Positions 33,307-42,145 of a stretch of DNA of 64,000 nt are shown here, one piece after another. This stretch comes from an uncultured Mycobacteriaceae bacterium (GTDB lineage: Bacteria; Actinomycetota; Actinomycetes; Mycobacteriales; Mycobacteriaceae): NCBI GenBank assembly GCA_902826815.1, contig CADEGF010000015.1, positions 55,029 through 119,028 of the forward strand. The letters are read 5' to 3'. The position numbers and the translations under genes were made by a program. Positions within the stretch are counted from its first letter, which is position 1, and each line of letters opens with the position of its first letter. The notes under the pieces are model-generated. The model ran no database searches. It saw only the letters and a program-made list of their open reading frames with translations, and was not told the origin of the DNA.

Positions 33307-34530
33307 ATGACTCCCTCGTCTTCTGCGCCGCTCGCCGGCATCACCGTCGTCGCGATGGAACAGGCCGTCGCCGCGCCGATGTGCACCCGCGTGCTGGCCG
33401 ACTTCGGCGCCCGAATCATCAAGGTGGAGAACCCCAACGGGGGCGACTTCGCCCGCGACTACGACGACGTCGTCAACGGCCCGGGCGGTCTCGCCGCGCA
33501 CTTCGTCTGGTGCAACCGCGGCAAGGAATCGGTGACGCTGAACCTCAAGTCACCCACGGGTATGGACATACTCCATCGACTGCTCGACAACGCCGATGCG
33601 CTGGTGTCCAATCTGGCGCCGGGATCGACGGCACGCCTTGGTCTTTCGGCTGCCGATCTCGCCGAGCGGCATCCGAACGTGATACCCGTCGAGATCGACG
33701 GCTACGGTCCCGGCGGACCGATCTCCCACAAACGCGCATACGACCTGCTGATCCAGGCAGAAGGCGGATCGTGCGCGGTCACGGGCTACCCCGACATGCC
33801 CGCGAAGCCGGGCCCCGCGATGGCCGACTTCACCACCGGCCTCTACGCCGCGCTGTCCATCCTCGCGCTGCTGTTCGCACGCGACCGTCGGGACGGACCC
33901 GCGCCTGCGGTCGGGTTGAGCCTGTTCGATGTGCTGACCGACGTGATGGGTTATCAGCTGACCTACACCCAGCACTCCGGCATCGACCAGCAACCGCTGG
34001 GTGTCGGCTCGCCCGCGGTCGCGCCGTACGGAGCATTCCCGACCCGCGACGGGCAGACCGTGGTGCTCGGCACCACCAACGACCGGGAGTGGCAGCGCGT
34101 TGCCAAGGAGATCATCGACAGGCCCGACCTCGCCGAAGACCCGCGCTTCGCCACCAACCCCGGCCGGTGCGCGCATCGCGAGATCCTCGATGAGGCGATC
34201 GGATCCTGGTGCGCTCAACACGATCTGGCCCATATCCAGAAGGTCGCCGACCAGGCAGGCATCGGCAACTCGCGGTACAACCTGCCCAGCGAGGTGGTCG
34301 TGCACCCGCAACTGGCCGCCCGCAATCGCTGGCGCGAAGTGGATACCACGAAGGGCCCCATCCAGGCTCTGCTGCCGCCGCCCGTGATCGCCGGATACGA
34401 TCCGCCGATGGGGGCTGTTCCCGGGCTGGGCCAGCACACGGACGCCGTCCTGACGGAACTCGGGTTCGGCAAGGACGATATCGCCGGGCTGCGTGAGCAG
34501 GGCGCCATCGGCCCGGCATACAGCTCGTGA
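33307..34530 (+). CDS. Family III (CaiB/BaiF) CoA-transferase
   Basis: ATG 33307 gives 407 residues. LAGITVVAMEQAVAAPMCTRVL opens the CoA-binding domain and Asp174 (AMADFTTGLY) is the expected catalytic residue. It is a normal single-domain enzyme, unlike the double protein at 9142. It should transfer CoA to a carboxylic acid intermediate. The thiolase gene starts 16 bp later, so activation and thiolytic cleavage are encoded together. Confidence 0.92.
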   Translation: MTPSSSAPLAGITVVAMEQAVAAPMCTRVLADFGARIIKVENPNGGDFARDYDDVVNGPGGLAAHFVWCNRGKESVTLNLKSPTGMDILHRLLDNADALVSNLAPGSTARLGLSAADLAERHPNVIPVEIDGYGPGGPISHKRAYDLLIQAEGGSCAVTGYPDMPAKPGPAMADFTTGLYAALSILALLFARDRRDGPAPAVGLSLFDVLTDVMGYQLTYTQHSGIDQQPLGVGSPAVAPYGAFPTRDGQTVVLGTTNDREWQRVAKEIIDRPDLAEDPRFATNPGRCAHREILDEAIGSWCAQHDLAHIQKVADQAGIGNSRYNLPSEVVVHPQLAARNRWREVDTTKGPIQALLPPPVIAGYDPPMGAVPGLGQHTDAVLTELGFGKDDIAGLREQGAIGPAYSS

Positions 34531-34546
34531 GGATTGGAGACGACTA

Positions 34547-35692
34547 ATGCGTGAAACGGTCATCGTCGAAGCGGTTCGCACACCGGTCGGCAAGCGCAAC
34601 GGTGGGCTGTCGGAGATGCACGCCGCCGACCTGTCGGCCCTCGTTCTCACCGCACTCGTGGAGCGTGCGGGCGTCGACCCCGACATCATCGACGATGTCG
34701 TCTGGGGCTGCGTCTCGCAGGTCGGCGATCAGTCCAGCAATATCGGCCGCTACTCGGTGCTCGCCGCCGGATGGCCGGAACACATTCCCGGCACCACGAT
34801 CAACCGCGCGTGCGGGTCGAGCCAGCAGGCGCTGGACTTCGCCGTGCAGGCGGTGATGTCGGGCCAGCAGGACGTCGTCGTAGCGGGCGGTGTCGAGGTG
34901 ATGAGCCGGGTCCCGCTCGGCGCCGCGCGGGCGACCGGTATGCCGTACGGGCCGAAAGTCCGTGCGCGGTATGCCGATTTTGAGTTCAACCAAGGGATAT
35001 CCGCCGAGATGATCTCGGAGAAGTGGGGGTTCTCCCGCACCCGCCTCGACGAGTACTCGGCACAGTCGCACGAGCGTGCGGCGGCCGCGCAGGACGCCGG
35101 AGCTTTCGAGACCCAGATGATCGACGTCTTCACCGGCGGCGAGCCCGTCGTCGCCGATGAGGGTGTGCGGCGCGGCACCACCGTCGAGAAACTCGCCGGG
35201 CTCAAGCCTGCCTTCAAGGAAGACGGTGTCATCCACGCGGGCAACTCGTCTCAGATCTCCGACGGTGCGGCCGCGCTGCTCGTCACGACCGCCGAGAATG
35301 CCGTGGCGATGGGGCTCAACCCGATCGCGCGGTACCGCGCAGGCGCCGTCACAGGAGCGGATCCGGTGCTGATGCTGACCGGCCCGATTCCGGCCACCGA
35401 GAAGGTGCTTCACAAGGCGGGGGTCGGCATCGACGACATCGGCGTATACGAGGTGAACGAGGCGTTCGCGCCGGTTCCGCTGGCGTGGCTGGAGGAGACC
35501 GGTGCCGACGAGAAGCGCCTCAACCCGCTCGGTGGCGCGATCGCGCTCGGCCATCCGCTAGGAGCATCGGGTGCCGTCTTGATGACGCGGATGCTCAACC
35601 ACATGCGGGACAACGGGATTCGTTACGGGCTGCAGACGATGTGCGAGGGCGGCGGCACGGCAAACGCCACGGTCGTCGAGCTCATCGCCTAA
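34547..35692 (+). CDS. Thiolase (acetyl-CoA acyltransferase)
   Basis: The 381-residue thiolase has the nucleophile Cys89 (NRACGSSQQ), NEAFAPVP near 305, His336 (GHPLGASG) and the acid/base Cys366 (MCEGGG), so all catalytic blocks are complete. It cleaves 3-oxoacyl-CoA to acetyl-CoA or propionyl-CoA and a shortened acyl-CoA. A ribosome site precedes ATG 34547. It is the only classical thiolase in the window and so a probable end point of the beta-oxidation-like part of the pathway. Confidence 0.94.
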   Translation: MRETVIVEAVRTPVGKRNGGLSEMHAADLSALVLTALVERAGVDPDIIDDVVWGCVSQVGDQSSNIGRYSVLAAGWPEHIPGTTINRACGSSQQALDFAVQAVMSGQQDVVVAGGVEVMSRVPLGAARATGMPYGPKVRARYADFEFNQGISAEMISEKWGFSRTRLDEYSAQSHERAAAAQDAGAFETQMIDVFTGGEPVVADEGVRRGTTVEKLAGLKPAFKEDGVIHAGNSSQISDGAAALLVTTAENAVAMGLNPIARYRAGAVTGADPVLMLTGPIPATEKVLHKAGVGIDDIGVYEVNEAFAPVPLAWLEETGADEKRLNPLGGAIALGHPLGASGAVLMTRMLNHMRDNGIRYGLQTMCEGGGTANATVVELIA

Positions 35693-35710
35693 CAGACAGG
35701 AGGGCGTCGC

Positions 35711-36859
35711 GTGCGTCGAGATCTATTCACCGAAGACCACGAGGCATTCAGGGAACTGTGCCGCGACTTCGTCGAGAAGGAAGTGGTGCCGCACTATCCC
35801 GAGTGGGAAAAGGGCGGCAGGATGCCTCGCGAGGTGTTCAAGCACATGGGCTCGCTGGGAATGCTCGGGATGGCGATCCCCGAGGAGTACGGCGGCGGCG
35901 GCGAGCCCGATTATCGCTACAACGTGGTGATGCAGGAGGAGGCGGCGAAGGCACTCGTCACGCTGTCGACGGTGCGCACGCAGCTCGAGGTGATCCTGCC
36001 GTACTTCCTGCACTACGCGAACGAAGAGCAGCGCAAGCGATGGTTCCCCGGACTCGCGGCGGGGGAGTTGCTCACCGCTGTCGCGATGACCGAACCCGGC
36101 ACCGGCTCCGATCTGGCGGGTATGCGCACGAACGCGGTTCGCGACGGCGACCACTGGATCATCAACGGCGCCAAGACATTCATTACCGGAGGCATGCAAG
36201 CCGATCTGGTGATCGTGGTGGCCCGCACATCGACGGATCCCGACAACCGTCGCAAGGGGCTTACGCTGTTCGTGGTCGAGGACGGGATGTCCGGCTTCAC
36301 TCGGGGGCGCGAGCTGGAGAAGATGGGCTGCAAGGTGCAGGACACCGCCGAGTTGTCCTTCGTCGACGTCCGCGTGCCCGCCGCCAACGTGCTCGGCGAG
36401 GAGGGCGAGGCGTTCGGCTACCTGGGGCACAACCTGCCGCAGGAGCGGCTCACCGTCGCCGTCGGATCCGTCTCGCAGGCGCGCTCGGCGATAGCCGCGG
36501 CCATCGACTACACGAAGAACCGCAAGGCGTTCGGCACGCCGGTGGCGTCGTTCCAGAACACGAAGTTCGAACTGGCGTCATGTTCGACGGAGGTCGAGGC
36601 CGGGCAGGCGATGCTCGACCGTGCGATCGCGCTGCACGTCGACGGGGAGCTGACGGCGGCCGACGCGGCACGGGTGAAGCTGTTCTGCACCGAGATGCAG
36701 CAGCGGGTGATCGACCGGTGTCTGCAGCTGTTCGGCGGCTACGGCTACATGATGGAGTACCCGATCGCCCGGCTGTACACGGACGCCAGGGTGGCCCGGA
36801 TCTACGCCGGGACCAGCGAGGTGATGAAAGTGATCATCGCCAAGTCGCTCGGTCTCTAG
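35711..36859 (+). CDS. Acyl-CoA dehydrogenase
   Basis: This 382-residue protein starts at GTG 35711, preceded by AGGAGGG. It has AMTEPGTGSDLAGM near residue 125, WIINGAKTFITGG near 152 and the C-terminal TSEVMKVIIAKSLGL, with Glu in the Y-x-GTSE position used as catalytic base in short-chain and related acyl-CoA dehydrogenases. It closes the CoA-transferase/thiolase run. Confidence 0.92.
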   Translation: MRRDLFTEDHEAFRELCRDFVEKEVVPHYPEWEKGGRMPREVFKHMGSLGMLGMAIPEEYGGGGEPDYRYNVVMQEEAAKALVTLSTVRTQLEVILPYFLHYANEEQRKRWFPGLAAGELLTAVAMTEPGTGSDLAGMRTNAVRDGDHWIINGAKTFITGGMQADLVIVVARTSTDPDNRRKGLTLFVVEDGMSGFTRGRELEKMGCKVQDTAELSFVDVRVPAANVLGEEGEAFGYLGHNLPQERLTVAVGSVSQARSAIAAAIDYTKNRKAFGTPVASFQNTKFELASCSTEVEAGQAMLDRAIALHVDGELTAADAARVKLFCTEMQQRVIDRCLQLFGGYGYMMEYPIARLYTDARVARIYAGTSEVMKVIIAKSLGL

Positions 36860-36950
36860 GTGATGTTGGCCTGACAAATGGCCTGACCTGCGGCGCGTCG
36901 TCCGTCGAAAGCTTTTTACGCTGAGACCCTTGTCACAACCGACAAACCTA

Positions 36951-36970
36951 CCTACTGTGTGTTCACTAGG
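36951..36970. promoter_or_regulatory. Candidate operator before the TetR gene
   Basis: CCTACTGTGTGTTCACTAGG is an imperfect palindrome (CCTA-x-TG, 6 bp, CA-x-TAGG), nested in a wider AACCTA/TAGGTT pair (36945-36972). It ends 21 bp before the GTG start of the TetR gene and is a natural autoregulation site. Confidence 0.5.
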
Positions 36971-36991
36971 TTGGTTGATCAAAGGAGATCC

Positions 36992-37633
36992 GTGTCGGCC
37001 CCACAGCCGTCTGTTCCTCGCGCAAGCGCTCGTCAGCGCCCCTACGAGACGCTTCTCGCCAAAGGCGAGGACCGTCGGCAGCGCATTCTCGGCGTTGCCG
37101 AGCGTCTGCTGGCGCGCAACGGGTGGCGCAACACCTCCCTGGCCCAGATCGCCAAGGAAGCCGGTGTCACGCCGGCCGGGCTGCTGCACCACTTCGAGTC
37201 CAAGGAGCAACTGCTGAACGCGGTGCTCGACGCCCGCGACGAAGACGACGCCATCCACGCCGACTACGAGTCGGGCGACCTGATCACCGAGCTGCGCCGA
37301 GTGCCGGAGCGATTCGCAAGGGCGCCGGAACTCGTCGGCACGTTCACGGTGCTGCTTGTCGAGAACATCGCCCCCGATGCGCCGCTGCACGACCGGCTGC
37401 ACAAGAGGTATCGCGCGGCCATCGACATTCTCACCGAGCTGATCGAGCGCGGTCAGCGGCTCGAAAAGTACCGCCCCGATTGTGATGCGGCCACCAAGGC
37501 CGTCGAGATACTCGCCTTCATCAACGGAATGGAGACCCTATGGTTACTCGACCCGTCAATACCGCTCGCCGAAGCGTTCCAGGGATACGCGGAGTCGCTG
37601 GAGGCCGCCTTGGCACCGCGGAGCTCGACATGA
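36992..37633 (+). CDS. TetR-family transcriptional regulator
   Basis: GTG 36992 follows AAAGGAG by 5 bp, giving 213 residues. The HTH (ILGVAERLLARNGWRNTSL, then AQIAKEAGVTPAGLLHHFESK) is followed by a helical effector domain. The stop overlaps the next gene by 4 bp. It is likely a local regulator of this small operon and perhaps of the convergent MDR/APH/dehydrogenase operon, with an acyl-CoA or related ligand. No further hint of specificity is visible. Confidence 0.87.
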   Translation: MSAPQPSVPRASARQRPYETLLAKGEDRRQRILGVAERLLARNGWRNTSLAQIAKEAGVTPAGLLHHFESKEQLLNAVLDARDEDDAIHADYESGDLITELRRVPERFARAPELVGTFTVLLVENIAPDAPLHDRLHKRYRAAIDILTELIERGQRLEKYRPDCDAATKAVEILAFINGMETLWLLDPSIPLAEAFQGYAESLEAALAPRSST

Positions 37634-38133
37634 GGTACCGCCTCGACGTGGTGGCCGCCAACGCGGCCGATGCCGTCAAGTTCGCGGGCGGCTGGATGTA
37701 CGACCGCGTGATGGCAGGCTGGGACGTCACCGTGCTGCTGGCCGATCGCAGTGATGAGCGGCCCCTGCACATCCTCGGTGTCGCAACGTCGGATCTCGAA
37801 TCGGCGCTGGCTCTTTGGGCCGACCGCCCACACCCGCAGACCGTTGCTGTCGCCGCCGATCTGTTCGCAAGCAATGAGCGGGTGCGCCAAGGCGTGCTCG
37901 GCGCGCTCGAGCAGGGCATGACCGAAGTCACCCTCTGGGGCGACAATTGGCCCGCCGAACTCGACGACAGCGTCGGACCCGTCGCGCATCAGCTCAGCGC
38001 CGCGGCGCGTGCGTTCAAGAGTCAAGCGCTGACCGCAGCAGCCGACACCTGCGCCGTCGCCAGAGCCGAGACCTTCCGTTGCGGTGTGATGGCGACGCCA
38101 TCGGTCGCCGCGGATCTCATTCCGGCTAGCTGA
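37630..38133 (+). CDS. Hypothetical protein coupled to the TetR gene
   Basis: This 167-residue protein starts at ATG 37630 inside the TetR stop. It has an N-terminal beta-alpha unit (RYRLDVVAANAADAVKFAGG), a second strand WDVTVLLAD and a helical C-terminal half. No catalytic motif or membrane segment is evident. I do not recognise a characterised family. The alternating strand/helix pattern suggests a small Rossmann-like or receiver-like fold. Coupling to a regulator suggests a sensing or accessory role, not more. Confidence 0.72.
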   Translation: MRYRLDVVAANAADAVKFAGGWMYDRVMAGWDVTVLLADRSDERPLHILGVATSDLESALALWADRPHPQTVAVAADLFASNERVRQGVLGALEQGMTEVTLWGDNWPAELDDSVGPVAHQLSAAARAFKSQALTAAADTCAVARAETFRCGVMATPSVAADLIPAS

Positions 38134-39094
38134 CCTCGATCAGCACCTTGCCGACCGCTTTCCCGTCGGCGACTTGTTGCAGCGCGCTTGGGGTTTCGGC
38201 AAGCGGATAAACCGCACCGATATGCGGGGCCACCTTGCCGGTGACGAGCAGTTCGCGCAGTTCGTCCTCGTTGCGGACGAACTCGTCGGGAGCGACGTCC
38301 TGGAATTGGAAGCCGAGGACCGCCACGCCCTTGACCAGAACGAGGTTGAGCGGGATGGCTGGGATGACGCCAGAGGCGTAGCCGACCGTGACGAATCGGC
38401 CACCGCGACGTAGCGATCGCAGCGCGGGTTCGGACAGATCACCACCAACCGGGTCGATGACGGCATTCGCGCCGTCGGGCAGTGCGTCGCGTAAGGCAGC
38501 ACGCAGGTCGCCAGATCGATGATTGACCACATGCGCTGCACCGTATGACGCTGCCGCATTCAGCTTGTCGGTCGATGAGGCGACCGCGGTGACGTCGGCG
38601 CCGAGGGCAACGGCCAACTGCACGGCGGCAAGGCCGACGCCGCCGCCGGCGCCGAGAACGATGACCGCGTCGCCCGAATGCACGCGTGCCACCGAGCGCA
38701 GCGCGTGATACGCGGTGCGGTGTGCCACCCCGAAGGCCGCGGCGGTGCGGTTGTCGACGCCGTCGGGGATGGCTGCCAACGCCTGGATCGGCACCGCGAC
38801 CTCTTCGGCGAACGCGCCGAACATCTGGGTTCCGGTAACGCGGTCGCCGACGGCGAAATCTCCGGCTGCGCCCGCCACTTCGACGACGACGCCTGCGAAC
38901 TCGCTGCCGACGACGAACGGTGGCGGCACCCTGATCTGATACTGGTTCGCGACGAGTAGGACGTCGGGGTAGTTGACCGCGGCGGCGCTGACCCGCACCC
39001 GCACCTGGCCGGCTTCGAGCGGCTGTGACGGCCACTCCTCGATCCGGACGATCTCCGGCGGCCCGTACTCCGGGCAGACCGCGGCCCGAGTCAC
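38126..39094 (-). CDS. NADPH:quinone oxidoreductase-like MDR-family protein
   Basis: This 322-residue zinc-free medium-chain dehydrogenase/reductase starts at GTG 39094, overlapping the kinase stop by 4 bp. It has AAAVNYPDVLL near residue 36, GSEFAGVVVEV near 62 and cofactor loop VLGAGGGVGLAAVQ near 139. It lacks the zinc-binding cysteines of alcohol dehydrogenases, so a quinone or enoyl reduction is likely. It is third in the operon dehydrogenase-kinase-MDR and converges with the hypothetical gene at 37630, overlapping it by 8 bp. Confidence 0.9.
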   Translation of the reverse strand: MTRAAVCPEYGPPEIVRIEEWPSQPLEAGQVRVRVSAAAVNYPDVLLVANQYQIRVPPPFVVGSEFAGVVVEVAGAAGDFAVGDRVTGTQMFGAFAEEVAVPIQALAAIPDGVDNRTAAAFGVAHRTAYHALRSVARVHSGDAVIVLGAGGGVGLAAVQLAVALGADVTAVASSTDKLNAAASYGAAHVVNHRSGDLRAALRDALPDGANAVIDPVGGDLSEPALRSLRRGGRFVTVGYASGVIPAIPLNLVLVKGVAVLGFQFQDVAPDEFVRNEDELRELLVTGKVAPHIGAVYPLAETPSALQQVADGKAVGKVLIEVS

Positions 39095-40119
39095 CTGTAG
39101 TCGCTGGTTTCGGCGAGGTCGGCCGCAGAACGCATCAGGTCGACGATGACGGGTCCGTAGGCAAGCAGCTTCTCGTTGTCGCCCGCACGCTGGAAGCCCT
39201 GCTCGAGCACGATCGCGAGCTTCCATTTCGCCAGCACCAGATAGTAGTCGAGGTCGTCGACCTGCCTGCCGGACACCTTGGCGTAGTGATCGATCACCTG
39301 TGTGCGCGAAGGCATTCCGCGCATATCGACGTAGCTCATCGCAGACGGCGCATTTGTGTCCTCCGGCCAGCTCTGCACCATCCACCCCAGATCCAGCTTC
39401 GGGTCGCCGACGGTGCCCATCTCCCAGTCGACGATCGCGGCCAGCTTCGCGGGCCCGCCATGGCGGTACATCACGTTCGCGAACTGATAGTCGCCGTGCA
39501 TCAAGCCCGGGATGAAGTCGAGCGGCTTGTGGGTGCACAGCCATTCGGTCGCCTCGTCGAGGCCGTCGATTTCGCGGCCCTTGATCCGCTCGAAGAAGCC
39601 GGTCCACCGGTCGACCTGACGTTCGTGAAAGCCGTCCGGTCTGCCGAGATCCTGTAGGCCCTTGGCCTTCCAGTCGACCTTCGACAGCAGCGCTATGCCC
39701 TCGGCGAGTTGATACGCGAGGTTCCCGCGTGCGGTCATATCGGTATCGAACGGCTCCGGCCAACGGCGTTCCTCAAGCTCCATCGGCGACCAGCCGTCGA
39801 CGAACCCCATCAGGTAGAACGGGCGGCCAAGGACGGAAGCATCGCCGCAGACGCCGACCGCGGCGGTATGCGGCACCTCCGTGCCGTCGAGCGCCTCGAT
39901 GATCCGCCACTCCCGAAGGATGCCGTTGTCGCGATCGGGCGGGGCGTCGGGTGGCGGCGTCCGCAGCACGCAGTCGTGCTCACTGCGGCGGATCCGGTAG
40001 ATCACGTTCTGCGTGCCGCCGGAGAGGAAGTCGACCTCCAGCGGTTCCCCCTTGCCGGGCAGGCCTTGACCGTCCATCCAGTCGGCAAGGCGCGCGGTGT
40101 CGATCTGCGGCTCGCTCAC
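39091..40119 (-). CDS. APH-fold kinase of the ACAD10/11-LvaA type
   Basis: The 342-residue APH-fold protein has HGDYQFANVM as catalytic loop and DWEMGTVGDPKLDLGW as metal-binding loop. It overlaps an acyl-CoA dehydrogenase gene by 4 bp. In human ACAD10/ACAD11 the two domains are fused, and in the Pseudomonas levulinate pathway LvaA and an Lva acyl-CoA dehydrogenase work together to phosphorylate and remove a 4-hydroxyl group from 4-hydroxyacyl-CoA. By analogy this pair may process a hydroxyacyl-CoA here. Function is inferred from pairing. Confidence 0.87.
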   Translation of the reverse strand: MSEPQIDTARLADWMDGQGLPGKGEPLEVDFLSGGTQNVIYRIRRSEHDCVLRTPPPDAPPDRDNGILREWRIIEALDGTEVPHTAAVGVCGDASVLGRPFYLMGFVDGWSPMELEERRWPEPFDTDMTARGNLAYQLAEGIALLSKVDWKAKGLQDLGRPDGFHERQVDRWTGFFERIKGREIDGLDEATEWLCTHKPLDFIPGLMHGDYQFANVMYRHGGPAKLAAIVDWEMGTVGDPKLDLGWMVQSWPEDTNAPSAMSYVDMRGMPSRTQVIDHYAKVSGRQVDDLDYYLVLAKWKLAIVLEQGFQRAGDNEKLLAYGPVIVDLMRSAADLAETSDYR

Positions 40120-41417
40120 AGGTTGCCTACCTCGTGCTCCAGGTAGTCGGCGAACTTCGCCTGTGCCGCGTCGCGTTTACGCGGTATCCACCCGGTCGGC
40201 CAGATGTCGTCGCTCGGCTGGTAGTCGCGCAGCACCTGCTTGGCCACCGTGGCCTTGTGCACCTCGGTCGGTCCGTCGGCGAGCCCCATCACCGCGGCGC
40301 CCGTCACCATCGACATGAACGGAACATCATCGGTGACACCGAGTGCACCGTGTACTTGCATTGCGCGCCAGGCGATATCGTGCAACACCGTCGGCATGAC
40401 CACCTTGACGGCGGCGATGTCCTTGCGGACCTTCTTGTAGTCGTTGTACTTGTCGATCTCCCACGCGGCGTAGAGCACCATCAGCCGGAACTGGAGAAGC
40501 TGCGCGTATGAGTCGGCGATGTAACCCTGAACGAACTGCTTATCGGACAGTCGGCTGCCCTGGGTCTCGCGGCTCAGCGCACGTTCGCACATCATGTCCA
40601 GTGCGGTGCGGGCCATCCCGATGGTGCGCATCGCGTGGTGGATACGTCCGCCGCCGAGGCGGGTCTGCGCGATCACGAACGCCTGACCCTCCCCGCCGAG
40701 CAGCGCCTCCGCAGGTACGCGCACGTTGTCGTAGTGGATCAGCGCGTGCGAGCCTTCGCCCTCACGCTCACCGTGAAGCCCGAAGTTGCGGACGATCTTC
40801 ACACCCGGCGTGTCGGTGGGCACCAGGAACATCGACATGCCCTGGTATGCGCTGACCTCCGGATTGGTCACCACCATCACGATCAAAAACGATGCGGTCT
40901 TGGCGTTGGAGGAGAAGAACTTCCAGCCGTTGATCACCCAGTCGTCACCGTCGCGCACCGCCTGCGTGGTGAACAACGTCGGATCGGCTCCCGCATGCGG
41001 TTCGGTCATCGAATAGCAGGAGAACAGCTCGCCGTCGAGCAACGGCCTCAGGTACTTCTTCTTCTGCTCGTCGGTGCCGTAGTGCGCGATGATCTCGGCA
41101 TTGCCGGTATCGGGTGCTTGGCAGCCGAAGATGATCGGCGCCCACTGCGATCGACCCAGAATCTCGTTGAGCAGCGCGAGCTTCAGCTGTCCGTAGCCCT
41201 GGCCGCCCAAGTCGGATCCCAGGTGGGTCGCCCACAGGCCGCGTCGCCTGACCTCCTCCTTGAGCGGGTCGATGACCTTGCGGCGGTTGTCGTCCGGCGG
41301 CGTGAACTGCAGGTGGGGGAACGCGAGGTCGAGCGGTTCGATCTCGTCACGGACGAACTCGTCGACCCAGTCGAGCTCTTTCTGATACTCGGGGTCGGTC
41401 TCGAAATCCCACGCCAT
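40116..41417 (-). CDS. Acyl-CoA dehydrogenase of the ACAD11 type
   Basis: At 433 residues it is longer than standard FadE proteins and matches the ACAD10/11 branch: EPHAGADPTLFTTQA near residue 140, FFSSNAKTASF near 167, FGLHGEREGEGSHA near 208 and the C-terminal HGALGVTDDVPFMSM near 366. Related enzymes act with an APH-type kinase on hydroxylated acyl-CoA. It is the first gene of the operon, 14 bp downstream of the TetR gene on the same strand. Confidence 0.9.
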   Translation of the reverse strand: MAWDFETDPEYQKELDWVDEFVRDEIEPLDLAFPHLQFTPPDDNRRKVIDPLKEEVRRRGLWATHLGSDLGGQGYGQLKLALLNEILGRSQWAPIIFGCQAPDTGNAEIIAHYGTDEQKKKYLRPLLDGELFSCYSMTEPHAGADPTLFTTQAVRDGDDWVINGWKFFSSNAKTASFLIVMVVTNPEVSAYQGMSMFLVPTDTPGVKIVRNFGLHGEREGEGSHALIHYDNVRVPAEALLGGEGQAFVIAQTRLGGGRIHHAMRTIGMARTALDMMCERALSRETQGSRLSDKQFVQGYIADSYAQLLQFRLMVLYAAWEIDKYNDYKKVRKDIAAVKVVMPTVLHDIAWRAMQVHGALGVTDDVPFMSMVTGAAVMGLADGPTEVHKATVAKQVLRDYQPSDDIWPTGWIPRKRDAAQAKFADYLEHEVGNL

Positions 41418-41431
41418 AGTGTGTCTCCTCC

Positions 41432-42082
41432 TCAGGGCTGTTGGTTGAATCCGGCGATCAGAGCGCCGATGTCGCGCGCCACCACATCAGCGAAGGACCG
41501 CTTGCCGTAGCCGCCAAGTGCCCAGTGCCGCACGCCCTCACTGACATGCATCTGGGCCAGTCTCGACAAGTGGGGGATGTCAACGTGCGGCGCGAGCTTG
41601 CCGTCGGTCTTCGCCCTGGCGAACAGCTCGCCGAACATGTCGGCGTCGACATCGACCGGCCGGTCACCGGTCAGGATGCGTTGCTCCTGGCGGTAGCCCT
41701 CGAGGATCGTCTCGACGATCAGGTCGCGCGGGTTGCGGGCCATCGAGCGCTCCAGGCTACCAAGGGCTTTGGTGATGACGCCGTGCACGTCGTAGTTGCC
41801 TGCCAACTCCTGGTGCACTGTCTTCTGCGCGGCGCGGGTGGACAGCAGTCCGACCTCGAAGAGCACGTCTTCCTTGGCGGGGAAGTAGAAGTAGAACAGC
41901 GCGCGGGAGACGCCTGCGGCCCGGCAGATGTCGGCGACGGTCGTCTTGGCATAGCCGTTGGTGCGCCACAGTGCCATCGCCGCCTGCACAAGCGAGCGTT
42001 TGGTCTCGGTTGACCGCGCCCTCTGGTATGACGCCCTACGCTGACCACCGTCAGCGACCATAGCCGCGTTACTCTTCGGCAC
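41432..42082 (-). CDS. TetR-family transcriptional regulator
   Basis: This 216-residue regulator may start at ATG 42082 or at ATG 42061. It has an HTH LVQAAMALWRTNGYAKTTVADICRAAG with recognition helix RALFYFYF, followed by a ligand domain. It heads the minus-strand operon with the ACAD11-type enzyme and is divergent from the VOC gene. A 7-bp-arm palindrome at 42117-42139 in the divergent region is the probable operator, giving control of both directions. Confidence 0.87.
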   Translation of the reverse strand: MPKSNAAMVADGGQRRASYQRARSTETKRSLVQAAMALWRTNGYAKTTVADICRAAGVSRALFYFYFPAKEDVLFEVGLLSTRAAQKTVHQELAGNYDVHGVITKALGSLERSMARNPRDLIVETILEGYRQEQRILTGDRPVDVDADMFGELFARAKTDGKLAPHVDIPHLSRLAQMHVSEGVRHWALGGYGKRSFADVVARDIGALIAGFNQQP

Positions 42083-42116
42083 AACCGCACTTTAACAGTG
42101 AAATTGGCCCTTGCAA

Positions 42117-42139
42117 ATAGTTAACGCTTGTCTAACTAT
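42117..42139. promoter_or_regulatory. ATAGTTA-9-TAACTAT palindrome between divergent genes
   Basis: Perfect 7-bp arms (42117-42123 and 42133-42139) separated by 9 bp, in an AT-rich gap between the TetR gene and the VOC gene. It ends 6 bp before the VOC start codon, so a bound regulator would block transcription or initiation of that gene. Confidence 0.7.
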
Positions 42140-42145
42140 CTATAC

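Noticed and set aside
31982-33310. 442-codon plus-strand open frame
   Set aside because: It is antisense to TnpB, whose RuvC and zinc motifs are intact.
42128-42145. TTG start for the VOC gene
   Set aside because: It lies inside the palindrome 42117-42139 and has no ribosome site; ATG 42146 starts the conserved domain directly.
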